Positions 11,706 to 21,511 of a stretch of 64,000 bases of DNA are shown here, piece by piece; position 1 is the first letter of the stretch, and each line of letters begins with the position of its first letter. Under the pieces are notes generated by a model. The model searched no databases, was not told the origin of the DNA, and saw only the letters and a program-made list of their open reading frames with translations. The stretch covers positions 26,107,118 through 26,171,117 of the forward strand of contig NC_090280.1 of NCBI RefSeq assembly GCF_037392515.1. The letters are read 5' to 3'. This DNA comes from Haliotis asinina. Taxonomy: Eukaryota > Mollusca > Gastropoda > Lepetellida > Haliotidae. A program made the position numbers and the translations under genes.

Positions 11706-11834
11706 CCCGGGGGTGAGGGCGAAGTCAATCTCTTCATATACCACAGGCTCCTCCCTTCGGTGTATGATTGGCTGGCCGTCGATCAGGGTAGGAGATACAA
11801 GGGCAAGGTCGGCGTAGGTCAGACCATCATCATT
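11631..11834 (-). CDS. Receptor exon 9: terminal exon with paired ITIMs
   Basis: The acceptor AAAATTTCAG starts 67 codons plus TGA. LTYADL and VVYEEI both satisfy the ITIM consensus, and their tyrosines are 26 residues apart, a spacing suited to a tandem SH2 protein. The end is strongly acidic (EVEEQEDEE). The last coding block is followed by two related but out-of-frame copies in the presumed 3' UTR (see the repeat at 11490-11705). Confidence 0.8.
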   Translation of the reverse strand, partial: NDDGLTYADLALVSPTLIDGQPIIHRREEPVVYEEIDFALTPGPQLPDKIWEVEEQEDEERRQCLWE

Positions 11835-14800
11835 CTGAAATTTTAACACAACTGCACTTACAAATGTCTAACTTTTCTATCAGGGGAATTTATTCCATGC
11901 CTGAACCCAAATCTGCACCTAGTACATTTACTGAACCAAGCAGTTCACTACTGCAGATAATGCTTTCTCTTTGTGTTCATAGCAACTTAGAGTCGTTTCG
12001 GCATTGTGTCAGCCAATCAGGGACGTCTCTTCCCGGAAGTTGGGAGGATATGTATAATAAACATACCGTTTCGCCACAGTTGTTGTATTCGGCAGCGACT
12101 GGTCCTGCATAGTCGATTAGAACCGCATTTTCCGACTGGAGACAGCAAACATATGTATGATCTCAACAATATGATGTACTGAACACATGATATCTTCACG
12201 CATCTCATGTATTACATTGCAGGTGTTGTTACATGACTTGTAATGTTAATGCCCATATAAGTCTTGCTTTTTTATGAGGAACCGAACTTACTGGTAACTT
12301 TTGTAAGTTTTTGCATTACTTAAATGAAGAAAAACATAATGTAACAACATTATAATTATTGATAGAAGTAATGGAAAATACTGTCCTTCTGCTAGTGATA
12401 CGTAAGTTCGTTCTTAATGAAAGAAAAACATTGTTTTAGAACTTTGTCTGTGGCCTCGATCTGACAGCTGCGAGCTTTTTGTATTTTTCTCTTTAAACTA
12501 CACCCACTGGTGAACTAAGTGATGCTGTTCTGTGTTGACATATGTTTTTGTTGTTCTGTGTTGACATATGTTTTATGATATGTTAGGTTTGCTTTACGCA
12601 ACACTCAGCAGTTGACGTCAATGAATGAACGAGAAAATCAATGGTTTACATAATGAGCATCGATCTTCGCAATTGCATTCATTATCTCGCGGGGCGGTGG
12701 GGTGGCCTAGTGGTTAAAGCGTTCGCTCCTCACGCCGAAGGCCCCGGTTCGATTATCCACATTAGTACAATGTGCGAAGTCCATTTCTGGAGTTCCCTCG
12801 TCGTGATGTTGCAGGAATATTGCTGAAAGCGGCGTAAAACCAAACTCACTCACTCACTCATCACCTTACGTTGCCTATTTCGTATCCATGTCTTTACGAC
12901 ACACTGACTGAATGGTTGTAGGAAAACAGTTCCAGTAAACACTTGCCGATGGCCCTGCGCCGGCATAAGCTCTGTTCATGAAGTGTCTGCATTGAGCCAT
13001 CTGTACCGTGGCATAAACATCAGAGACTGTGGAAAAGAGAACAAAGTAAATGAACTATAGACGAGATGTGTGAGATTGGTACTGAAACCTTGATGGGTCA
13101 TTCCGGGTCTGGCTTTTCTCTTCATTAAATATCAAGTAACTTGTAACTTAATATTTCAACATGTACATTTGGAAATTAATGAAAAACGGCCAAAAATGGC
13201 TTCTATAGGATGGCTGTCAAACTTCTGTAGGATGTCAAACTTACAGTAATCTCTTACAACAAAGACACCTAATAATAACGTGTCAAAAACAGCGAGTGTG
13301 TGTGTGAGTTTCGTTGAAATCTTCGTTAAAGTGGTTTTTTGTGACACTGACTACAGCTTGTGTTAAACACCTCTGGTCTGATGCTGACAAACAAAAAAAC
13401 ATATGTTGGGATTCGAACCCATAACCACAGTTTCTTTCACGACAAAGGAAAACCATTAAAACAGTGAATGTCAGTGCTCTAGACGGCACCTCCACCTGCA
13501 CATTGTCACAGAAAAGACAAACGGACACACCGCTGAAGTAAATAGTCAGGGGCTAAGATGCCGTCATGGGGTGTAGATGACGTCATGTGTAGATCACCTC
13601 AAGTGAGACTAGCTTTACGCCGCTTTTAGATATATTCCATCAATAACACGGCGAGGACGCCAGAAATGGTCTTCACTGAACCCATATGGAGAATCGAATC
13701 CATATCTTCAGCCTGACCTAAGGGGAGACCACGGACCAGAAGGATTGAATGATGGGCTATGCCTTCTCTTTTTGTTCACCTTGGCATACAGGTCTGTAGG
13801 TAGAAGTGTACAGTCAGGAACAAGTATTACAAGAAGAAATAATACCAATGGTTCTATAGGTGTTTGCACCGCACTCAGCAATATTCCAGCTATGACAGCG
13901 GGTTGTAACATCGAGTCTCGACCAGACAACCTCGTGTTTAACATCATGAGCATTGACTTCAGCAACTGGGACATGATGCCAGGCGTAAATGAAGCAGACA
14001 GTCTAACCGTTAATATTTTGTGAAGAGCATGTCAAATCTAGAATTTCATGGGGTAGATTACTTGTACTTGTAGATTCTTAAAGATCTACTTGAAAACATA
14101 TCTATTAAGTAACAGCTTATCATTCAATCACCAAATTCTAAACACTGCTTGTCACCCAATCCTAAACACTACTTGTCACCCAATCCTAAACACTGCTTGT
14201 CACCCAATCCTAAACACTACTTGTCACCCAATCCTAAACACTGCTTGTCACCCAATCCTAAGCACTGCTTGTCACCCAATCCTAAACACTGCTTGTCACC
14301 CAATCCTAAGCACTGCTTGTCACCCAATGCACTCTGTTTTTTCTAACATGTAGTTCAAGGTCACTTCATGTATCCCGGGGGTTCATCTTGTTTCTAATAT
14401 TGGAACATAATTCATTTTCCTTGCAAACATGTCCTATCTTCCGGGCAAGCCGGAAGATAAAAAGATTCCACGAATGGTTTTCAAATGATCAAGTTGATTA
14501 GAAACAAACATCAAGTACAAGGAATCTGATACAAATAAAAGAACGTGGCGTGTGGCGGTTGGGTACGGGTAGGGTTGGGAAGGGGAGAGGCGTGTGGTGG
14601 TTGGGTAGGATTGGGGATTGGGGTGGGCGTTGGGATGTCGAGTGTCGTTTGGGTGGAGGTGGGGGGTGGGGTTTGGTTTGGGATGGCAAGGGGGTGTTGG
14701 GTGGAGGTGGGGGTGGGGTTTGGGATGGCGCGTGGCGGTTGGGTTGAAGTGGGGGTTGGAGTGGCGTGTGGCACTTGAGTGGGAGTGGTTGTTGGGAGTT

Positions 14801-17800
14801 CCATTACTTGTAGGGTGTTGCTGCACTCATTTTAAACTGACCTTGAGTAATGACGAACAAAACTTCAACATGATATTTGTGAGCATAGCCTATTAAGTTT
14901 GATAAAAAAACCACCTTCCCCTGCTTCTTATTGCGCGACTTGATGTACAATAGCGTTCGCGTCATCTCCGGTACAATATTTAAATTGCATATATCACGCT
15001 ATGAATGACGACTGACTCTGTCATTATTACTAGACATATCTTATCCAAATGTCATAAGCACTAATTTCAATTATTCGTTTGTTTGTTGCGACATGTTGCA
15101 CTCAGCACACCGAACCCGGGTCATCCACATAACAGGGCGGCGGGGGTACTTACTAGCTAGAGGAGAGAGCGTTCGCTCGTTACGCCGAGAACGCGGGTTT
15201 GATTCATCACATGAGTACAATGTGTGAGACCCATTTCTGGTGTATCCCAGATATTCTTGGAATATCGACTCACCTTCCTCGGCCTGACGAAAAACCACTG
15301 GATTATCCCACGCCTCTCCAAACAATAAATGATGTGCAGTACGCTCATACAATCTCGACACCAGATTTCACATACGTACCACTGGGATCTTGAAATTGTG
15401 CTTCGTTGTCAGCCATACTGCGGTCTCCAGCTCTGAAAGACACGCCTGAGGTGAAGGATTAAGCAGTTCATATCATTACACGGCATACACCAGACTGCAA
15501 AGTTAAACTGCGAAATGATCAGCATTTAAATAGTTAACTGCCTACGCTGATATTACCCACCTGGGCCTACCTGGCGACAACAACTTGTGTGATTATCCTG
15601 AACTTGTAATGCGCACCTTGAAAGTACATACGACAATGCTAATCCAGTATCCTTTTCTTTCTTTTCAGTACCTTAACCTATGAGAGAAACACTGAACCTT
15701 ATTTTGTAGGAGTAACACTGTACCGTAGGTAGTAGAATACCTCTGTACCTTAACCTGTAGGAGTAACTCTGTACCTTAACTTGCAGGAGTAACTCTGTAC
15801 CGTACCTGGTGGGAGTAACTCTGTACCTTATCCCCTAGGAGTAACTCTGTACCTTAACATGTAAGAGTAACTCTGTAGGAGTGACTCTGCACCTTAACTC
15901 CGTTGCAGTACCTCTGTGCCTTAACTCTGTAGCAGTAACTCTGCACTTTAACCTGTAGGAGTAACTCTGTACCTTAACATATGAGAGTAACCCTGTACCG
16001 TAACTTGAAGGGCTAAACCTATACCTTAACTTGTACATATGTAAACGCTGTGGTCTTCTCATTGTTCTTGAAATGATATACCGTCAACAGTTATCTGCTA
16101 TTAGGTGTCCTCACCTGTACACTTTACCTCCTGAAACAGATAAAACATACTCTAGTGTAATCACTTCTCAGAGACAGCTCTGGCTACATCCCCTTTCCAA
16201 CCACTGTGCTGGTACAAAAAGGTGGATGACACCTTCACCATCCTAGATCCCTACCATGACCCTTCCACCCTCCCTGACCATCCCAACAAGCAGCACCTGC
16301 GCACCCAGTTCACGATGGAAATAGAAGACCAACAGAAACTACCGTTCCTAGATGTAGCCTTGCAGAATTCCCCCAACAACATTACCTTCTACGTCTACAG
16401 AAAACCCACCCACACCGACCAGTATATTCACTACCTCTCCAACCATCACCCCCAGATCAAACGTGCAATTGTCTCCACACTGATCAGACGAGCCAAATCT
16501 ATCTGCGATTCTGACCATCTCCAAATCGAAATAGACCATTTAAGAACTACATTCATCAACCTCAACGGCTATCCAAAACAACTTGTAGACAGAACCATAT
16601 CATCAACCCTGCAACAGCAAGAAGAACGCCAACCAAAACCTGAACCACCCCCAGTTAGAATTAACATTCCCTACCAAGATTAGCCACCACATCAGCCGAG
16701 TGCTCAAGAAAACGACCGTAATAGATGTGACCTTCCGGTCTGATAAAACACTGAAGACCACTGAAGGCCAATGGAAGATGTACACCAACCAAGACCACCC
16801 ACAGGCCTAGCGGCTGCATGTAGAAGCTTATGTGTGACTGTGGCAGCAGCTGTGTAGGAGAGACATCTAGCCCCATTGACATTAGGCTGAAAGAGCACAG
16901 AACGTCAGTAGAAAAATCAGATCTAAAGTCAGCCCTTTCTGAACATATTGTGAACAATCCGTCACACTCCACTGACTGGCAAGCAACAGCCATCATAGCA
17001 TCGAACATCCATGATTGGCGACAACGCAAAATTTCTGAAGCTATCAACATCAAGGGATTAGCCCCACAGATGAACAGAGACCAAGGGGTTTACCTACCCA
17101 AATGACTGGGAAATCAATTAGACGCAAGGTTTCACCAGTCACCTGCTAATCCACTGTTACAGCATCATCCCACCTTTAGTATCTTATCCAAGCTTTTGAA
17201 TATTGTTAGACTATCACCCCCCACCCCCCAACACCATGCCAACCTTTGTATATTTTAATTCTCTTATCATCTGCTATGTTTTAATTGTATACACATGCTT
17301 AAAATAATCACTCTGGCTTCATGTACATTTCTAGTATATATATCCTCTTTCACTGTTAGTTAGCATCCACCTGACGAAGGGACAAGAAATAGTCCAGAAA
17401 CATTGTGAAAACAATAAAGAAGAAGTTGACATCCATAACATTTTGTGGTATATAATCACTTCTAATGCAAATTATCATTCAGAAAGGATTCAAATGCACT
17501 TGTTGTAATTGTAGTAAAAGACTGACGAGACGAATAACGGGATATACGATAGCATTGTATTGTATCAACACAAAGACAATACCTTTCTTGATCCTGTTTC
17601 TTCGGAAAAAGAGGGCGACGATGACGACAATGAGGACAGAACAGACGACAGCCACAGGTACAATGGAAACGACACCAGATTCATTTAACCCACGTGCTGC
17701 AACATTCACGATATTAAATAGAAGCTTTCCTTTGATTCAATATACATACAACATATGGCGTAAGACCAAATGGACGCAAGTGTTGCCTATGTTAGGATTT

Positions 17801-20600
17801 ACTGGAACTGGTTTGTTTTTCGAATTACATAAATGATGTATGTAATAGAGTAAATATATAATACTTGGTTCTCCTCAGTTCAGATCTGATTTATTTTGCT
17901 TTTGGAGAATCTGAAAGTGAAGAATCACACTGACTTGATGTCATATCGTCAGATTAATAGTCAAGATTGACCTTCCGAGACATATTACAAGTTTGAATAA
18001 ATACGTGTTCAGAATCTCTGTGTGCTTTGAGAAATTTGAAGGGAGTAAAAACTGAAACAGTCATTACATGTCTCATTCAAATATAATTTTAAATGTCACA
18101 TAATATGTTACTAATGTATGTTTCCGGAATCTGTGGAGGCCTTACTGAGGACCTCAAGTGTCAGGTTCCGTGATGAACTCCCATGGCTGTTGTTGACGTG
18201 ACACGTGTACTGCCCAGACACAGACCCGTCTACAGCTGGTATAGACAATACAGCCTCCCTGTGTCCTGTAATCACCACCTGTCTGGATGTGTCCCACCAG
18301 GTTACAGTGCAGGCAGGGTTACAGTCAGCTGAACATCTCACTGTTACGGGTTTCCCTTCTTCTACTTCCAGCTTGCTCCTTGTGCCGTTAAAGTGTATCT
18401 GATCAGGTCCATCTGGAATATATAACGTGCGATGGTCAATAAGTCTACAGTTTAACACGAACTTACAACGGAAATTGTACTCCACTCGAATGCTGATCTA
18501 TTCACTTTTATAAAATACATGAAAATAACAGGTTGCCTCCGTGTGGTGTCCACAAAGGAAGGTGTGTGTGTCTCTGGGTGGGAGGTAGGGGTGTGATGGT
18601 TAGTAAAGGGAAACACATTCAAATTACTTTCCTGCTCACTTAGCGTCTATGATCCTAGTTAAGGAACACCAAATAGAATAGTGATGTTACACGCAGTTGG
18701 CATGATCAAGTAATCAATCGCGACCTTGATCATCACAGTCAACCCATTTTATGCCATGACAGTAATTTGGAATAAATACGGTCATGCACTGTGACGACAA
18801 CAGGTATGACGTCTAAATCAGCATCACCTAACGACACAGACTTACGACTATAGAGCTATAGCTGAACCGTGAGTAATAAACCGAACTCTGAAATGTATTG
18901 TGTCAGTGGCCATTGACGACGCCAAGTCAAACAATTGCTTCCGGTAGGTGACACTGTCGTCACATGTTCATTGACGACGAGACGTGTTTCAGGTCGTATT
19001 GTGGTCGAGTCTGGGGAGGTTTTTAACTGACTATTTAGGTGCCCAAGAAGGACAATGAAACGTTAATGAGAGAAAGTTTTGTCTTGTGTGAACATCTACA
19101 TACAATCTCAAGAAGAATATACTCTCAGTTTACACTTTCCCCACTTCACAGAATATGAACAAGTGTCCAGGAAACCATCAGTATATCAAATCATCAAAGG
19201 GAATCAAATGCTACTTAAAACATATTTGAAAACAGTATGTCCGTGAAGTATTATCACGTTGAGTTTTGAAATTTCCAGAAATCCCCCCCCACCCCTACAT
19301 AATACTCTTTGAACGTGAGACACAGGCCTTTATTACTATCACATTCAAGTTTGAATGGTCCATAATTAATATCAGTAGGACTTTCATGACACTTACTTAT
19401 CCTGATACTGTCTTCACGTTACATCAAGATCGACATTGTTATATTAGTTCCAAGGTAACCAGTTAAAACCCCTTCGGTATTGTGAACTCATGTTTTGATT
19501 TATGCAAATAGTTTAATATCCTTGTGTTGACCTTTGTGAGTCCTTGCATTTACATTCTCTAAAATCATAACATAACCTGACACATTCTTCTCCATATGAT
19601 CAGATTCATTCAATCTATATCATGTGTTGTTAGTTTTGTGCTGTTCTTCTCTATCTGAGTTGAGAGGTCGGTACACGCTATTGCTCATAAAACAGATATC
19701 TAGATGAACAAGAGCGATCTGACATAATTTTAAAGAATTAATGTGTTTTGCGACACAAGAAACCGTAAAGCCTTTGAAACTGAGAGCTTTCATCGCAGAT
19801 TTTGGCTATGTCGTCTTTAATTTCGATCCGAACTACAAAGGCACTATTTTGATAATGATTCAGGATATAAACGTTCTATGTGTCCATTGCTTCTATGCAA
19901 AGGTTCCTATCCCGTAAGGTAGTTTCTTACTCACAGAGGACATTCAGTACATGTCTGGAACTCCAGTCAGACACCAGCCCCTCCTCCACAGCCTTGCAAC
20001 TGTAGATGTCTCCCTGGTTCTCTCTGCTGACGTGGGTTATTGTCAGGTCATCTCCACTTGTAGGAGACTCATCACCAGATTCTAGCAGGGTAGGAGACTC
20101 ATCACCAGATTCTAGCAGGGTCCTGTCCCTCCTCCAGATGTAGGTCATGGCCAGTAAGGGGTGGTCCGTGGTTAGACTCCGGGAGGAGAAGGAGCATGTG
20201 AGGGTGACATTCTCACCTGATACAGGTGAGGCAGGTCCGGTGATGGTAGGTGTGGATGGCTTCTCTGTGAACAAATATTAAGATATGAATCCATTGCGAC
20301 CATTATGCGAGTGCAAATAAACAAGAATTTTAAAAAAAACTACTACATTTTTATCAATGGAGTAGTCACTGTTATTGTCTCACCAATACTCCTAACCATT
20401 CTGTCGATTAAATATAATAGTTACTGCCAATCTGCTGCCTCCTTGGTCTAGTGGATATATCATTTACCCGGAGAGAGGAGTACAAGAGACTTGACCGTTG
20501 TTCATAACAAACGACTGTTGGGGCTCATGACTATCTCTGTTAAACTGCAAATGACAGGTCTCTCACATTCTCTCTCTCGCTCTCTCTCTCACTCTCTCTG

Positions 20601-20655
<55 letters not shown>

Positions 20656-21315
20656 TTATCTTATACCTCATGAATTATCCGGCTTTGAAAGGGTATACTG
20701 GATCAATTACAGTTTAGTTTAGGTGCATTCAGACATTGACACATATTTCTGTTAACCATATTCTGTACTTACGCACTACAACGAGGACCTGTCTACACCC
20801 AGTAACTTTCTGTCCAATGCTTCCCTGACAGTAGTAAGTGCCAGCGTCCTGTACAGTAACATTGTAGATGTTAAACCTCAGCTGTCCGGTCTGTGATGGT
20901 GAGTCCTCCCCGGTGTATCTGATCCTGGTCCTGTAGCCGGTGTGACTATTGTTGAGTACCACAACACGGTGTGACAAGGGTACGACCACAAGCAGGTTCT
21001 TAGATACCGAGCCATTCACCCACACGAAGTATACGAAGCTGACATTCTCTGGGTTCATGGTCATGGTAACATCTTCACCAACACGTGTAACAGTGCATGG
21101 GTATGCAGTTGTCATAGAGGCAAGACCTGCACGCAAAACAAAAATTCGTCATTAAAACTATTTTTACAGTGCATAGAAATACTTAAGAAAATAATTTCGA
21201 TATTTTCACCTGACAAATAGAGAATCCACAAATATAATCTCCAAAACACAACGCAAGCCAGAAACATGACCACCAACGATTTCAGTTCATACTGAGACAT
21301 CACTAACTTCAGCAT
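11631..21315 (-). CDS. Ig-superfamily receptor with three Ig domains, one membrane helix and an ITIM-bearing tail (9 exons)
   Basis: Seen: nine minus-strand exons, 21315-21210, 21126-20773, 20264-19935, 18412-18146, 17696-17583, 15430-15380, 13026-12947, 12135-12067 and 11834-11631. All have GT..AG borders except intron 7, which uses GC. The phases run 1,1,1,1,1,1,0,0 and every join matches. The total is 1575 bases, 524 residues plus TGA. Order: hydrophobic leader 1-35, V-type Ig 36-153, Ig 154-263, Ig 264-352, helix near 358-382 followed by RRNRIKK, tail 391-524. Tyrosine motifs are DVYATV (Y412), DYAGPV (Y443), EYNN (Y451), LTYADL (Y464) and VVYEEI (Y490). Known: [SILV]xYxx[ILV] recruits SHP-type phosphatases, pYEEI suits Src-family SH2 domains and pYxN suits Grb2. 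Inferred: a plasma-membrane recognition receptor, probably inhibitory, of immune or adhesion type. The ligand is unknown. The start could instead be Met6. UTRs were not mapped. Confidence 0.85.
12067..12135 (-). CDS. Receptor exon 8: 69-base tail exon with two tyrosines
   Basis: The acceptor TTTGCTGTCTCCAG and donor GTATGT bound 23 codons, phase 0-0, encoding SENAVLIDYAGPVAAEYNN and CGET. The EYNN site fits the pYxN preference of Grb2-type SH2 domains. A symmetric exon with a length divisible by three could be skipped in frame. Confidence 0.68.
12691..12860 (+). mobile_element. tRNA-derived SINE, family A (best preserved copy)
   Basis: It has the full head GGGGCGGTGGGGTGGCCTAG .. TGGTTAAAGCGTTCGCTC, B-box CCGGTTCGATTATCC, GATGTTGCAGGAATATTGCT, AAAGCGGCGTAAAACC and an (ACTC)4 tail. 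It lies in receptor intron 7, on the opposite strand to the gene. Confidence 0.88.
12947..13026 (-). CDS. Receptor exon 7: tail exon with the YATV motif
   Basis: The acceptor CTTTTCCACAG opens an 80-base exon encoding VSDVYATVQMAQ and later RAYAGAGPS. It ends at TCG|GCAAGT, a GC-type donor with otherwise good consensus, in phase 0. Phase 0 is exactly what exon 8 requires, and no GT donor in that phase is nearby. Y412 sits in YxxV but lacks an aliphatic residue at -2, so it is ITIM-like only. Confidence 0.6.
13395..13510 (-). mobile_element. tRNA-like SINE head, family C
   Basis: On the minus strand, TGCCGTCTAGAGCACTG (A-box region) and GGGTTCGAATCCCAA (perfect B-box core) lie about 75 bases apart, with no acceptor-stem pairing. 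It is likely a Pol III-derived SINE rather than a tRNA gene. Confidence 0.4.
13603..13725 (-). mobile_element. tRNA-derived SINE, family A, reverse
   Basis: On the minus strand it reads GGATTCGATTCTCCATATGG .. CATTTCTGGCGTCCTCGCC .. AAAGCGGCGTAAAGC. Its ends are worn. Confidence 0.7.
13860..13985 (-). mobile_element. SINE, family B, partial, reverse
   Basis: The plus-strand text GCACTCAGCAATATTCCAGC, GTCTCGACCAGACAACC and AACATCATGAGCATTGACTT is the reverse complement of the 3' two-thirds of the family B element at 7111-7304. Confidence 0.65.
14130..14335. repeat. Minisatellite, 24-base unit, about 8 copies
   Basis: The unit CCTAAACACTGCTTGTCACCCAAT has ACTACTTG and AAGCACTG variants. It lies in receptor intron 6. 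The period is divisible by three, so several frames stay open, which is not evidence of coding. Confidence 0.93.
14545..14812 (+). repeat. G-rich minisatellite with quadruplex potential
   Basis: Long purine/GT-rich tract with many runs of three to six G (GGGTGGAGGTGGGGGGTGGGG). A diverged unit of about 55 bases (GGCGTGTGGCGGTTGGGT) recurs. The plus strand has many G4-forming combinations. It lies in intron 6 of the minus-strand receptor. Confidence 0.8.
15130..15275 (+). mobile_element. tRNA-derived SINE, family A, diverged
   Basis: GAGCGTTCGCTCGTTACGCC, GCGGGTTTGATTCATCACAT and AGTACAATGTGTGAGACCCA match the SINE head and middle. The 3' tail is degraded. It lies about 100 bases from receptor exon 6. 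Confidence 0.7.
15380..15430 (-). CDS. Receptor exon 6: 51-base juxtamembrane exon
   Basis: The acceptor TTTCAGAG and donor GTACGT bound 51 bases, exactly 17 codons, phase 1-1. It encodes AGDRSMADNEAQFQDPS with the partner bases. The length is a multiple of three with equal phases, so the exon could be skipped without shifting frame. It contains no tyrosine. An alternative acceptor two bases upstream would shift the frame. It was chosen by phase fit, without transcript support. Confidence 0.6.
15667..16033. repeat. Minisatellite, unit about 26 bases
   Basis: About 14 diverged units of AGTAACTCTGTACCTTAACC + TGTAGG. It lies in receptor intron 5, just upstream of the Penelope-like element. Confidence 0.9.
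16165..17455 (+). mobile_element. Penelope-like retroelement, 5'-truncated
   Basis: The first frame carries the end of a reverse transcriptase: KVDDTFTIL (the xDD motif), LPFLDVAL, VYRKPTHTDQYIHY and NGYPKQLVDR, all hallmarks of Penelope-like RT. The second (16830-17104) carries a GIY-YIG-type endonuclease remnant with CDCGSSCVGETS and RLKEHRTSV. The two are in different frames with stops between, so the copy is dead. The 3' end carries CTGACGA .. GAAAC and ATAAAGAAGAAGTTGACATC, like the ends at 55568 and 63140. It sits antisense in intron 5 of the receptor gene. Confidence 0.8.
17583..17696 (-). CDS. Receptor exon 5: transmembrane segment
   Basis: A phase 1-1 exon of 38 codons: a short stalk (RGLNESG), a run of about 24 hydrophobic residues ending VLIVVIVALFF, and the basic stop-transfer cluster RRNRIKK. 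This fixes a type I topology with Ig domains outside and the tyrosine motifs inside. No charged residue lies in the helix, so pairing with an ITAM adaptor is not indicated. Confidence 0.85.
18146..18412 (-). CDS. Receptor exon 4: Ig domain 3
   Basis: A phase 1-1 exon of 89 codons. It has canonical Cys (VTVRC), Trp-Trp (VTWW), the F-strand signature SGQYTC, and an extra close cysteine pattern DCNPAC, which is common in C2-type domains of sialoadhesin-like and invertebrate Ig receptors. It opens with GPDQIHFNGT after the Tyr made at the junction and ends with NLTLEVL before the membrane exon. The donor is GTAAGG. Confidence 0.88.
18486..19930. other. Receptor intron 3 interior, nothing recognised
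   Basis: It spans most of the intron between the Ig 2 and Ig 3 exons. No repeat family or alternative Ig exon was recognised. Confidence 0.5.
19935..20264 (-). CDS. Receptor exon 3: Ig domain 2 with a 10-residue internal duplication
   Basis: A phase 1-1 exon of 110 codons with canonical B-strand LTC, C-strand Trp (IWRR) and F-strand Cys (DIYSC). Between the C and E strands the segment LLESGDESPT occurs twice in tandem from an exact-looking 30-base direct duplication at 20060-20119. The exon ends in the linker NVLY (completed by exon 4), which typically joins consecutive Ig domains. The donor is GTGAGT. Confidence 0.88.
20571..20655. repeat. (CT)n microsatellite
   Basis: Nearly pure TCTCTC with a few interruptions and a short CACACA end, in the intron between Ig 1 and Ig 2. 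Confidence 0.95.
20773..21126 (-). CDS. Receptor exon 2: V-type Ig domain 1
   Basis: One phase 1-1 exon of 118 codons. Ig landmarks seen are the C-strand Trp in YFVWVNG and the F-strand signature DAGTYYC. The B-strand position, where Cys is expected (VTMTM), has no Cys. Other cysteines lie at YPC near the start and TGC near the G strand, so the disulphide pairing must differ from the usual one. Several NxS/T sites are present. The donor is GTAAGT. The domain probably forms the membrane-distal ligand-binding head. Confidence 0.85.
21210..21315 (-). CDS. Receptor exon 1: signal peptide
   Basis: The exon encodes a leader rich in Leu, Val, Phe and Trp (KSLVVMFLACVVF, then one Arg, then LYLWILYLS) and ends in phase 1 at a CAG|GTGAAA donor. 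Two in-frame Met codons, residues 1 and 6, could start it. The Arg inside the hydrophobic run is slightly unusual for a leader. The single-base remainder joins exon 2 as a Gly codon. Confidence 0.75.
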
Positions 21316-21511
21316 TAGTTTCTAAAGCGTCAAAATATTTAGTTTCGGTCCACGATATTTCCCTATAACAGCCACTTCCCGCTGGACCCGCTGGATTGTT
21401 ATAATAGATCACTATCTGTGTATAGCATATTTGTTAAGAAATAAATATCCCGATGACAACGATTCTATGGGTCAGTGACTGGGCTTATTATTATTCTGGC
21501 CAGCGTGAAGC

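Noticed and set aside
11557-11817. Ser-rich plus-strand frame
   Set aside because: It is the antisense shadow of the receptor's acidic terminal exon, which has splice and motif support.
12017-12208. Minus-strand frame through receptor exon 8 in another phase
   Set aside because: Phase 0, dictated by the neighbouring exons, gives the tail peptide with tyrosine motifs. This frame is a shadow.
13395-13510. tRNA gene on the minus strand
   Set aside because: A and B boxes are present, but the acceptor and anticodon stems do not pair and extra sequence separates the boxes. It was called a SINE head.
14090-14353. Overlapping 87- and 65-codon frames with repeated PNPKHCLS-type units
   Set aside because: They arise from a 24-base minisatellite, whose period keeps every frame open.
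14434-14896. Pro/Thr- and Gly/Trp-rich frames on both strands
   Set aside because: They come from a G-rich minisatellite and have no domain.
20436-20510. tRNA-like sequence (CCTTGGTCTAGTGGATAT)
   Set aside because: Only an A-box-like start is visible, with no B box or stems.
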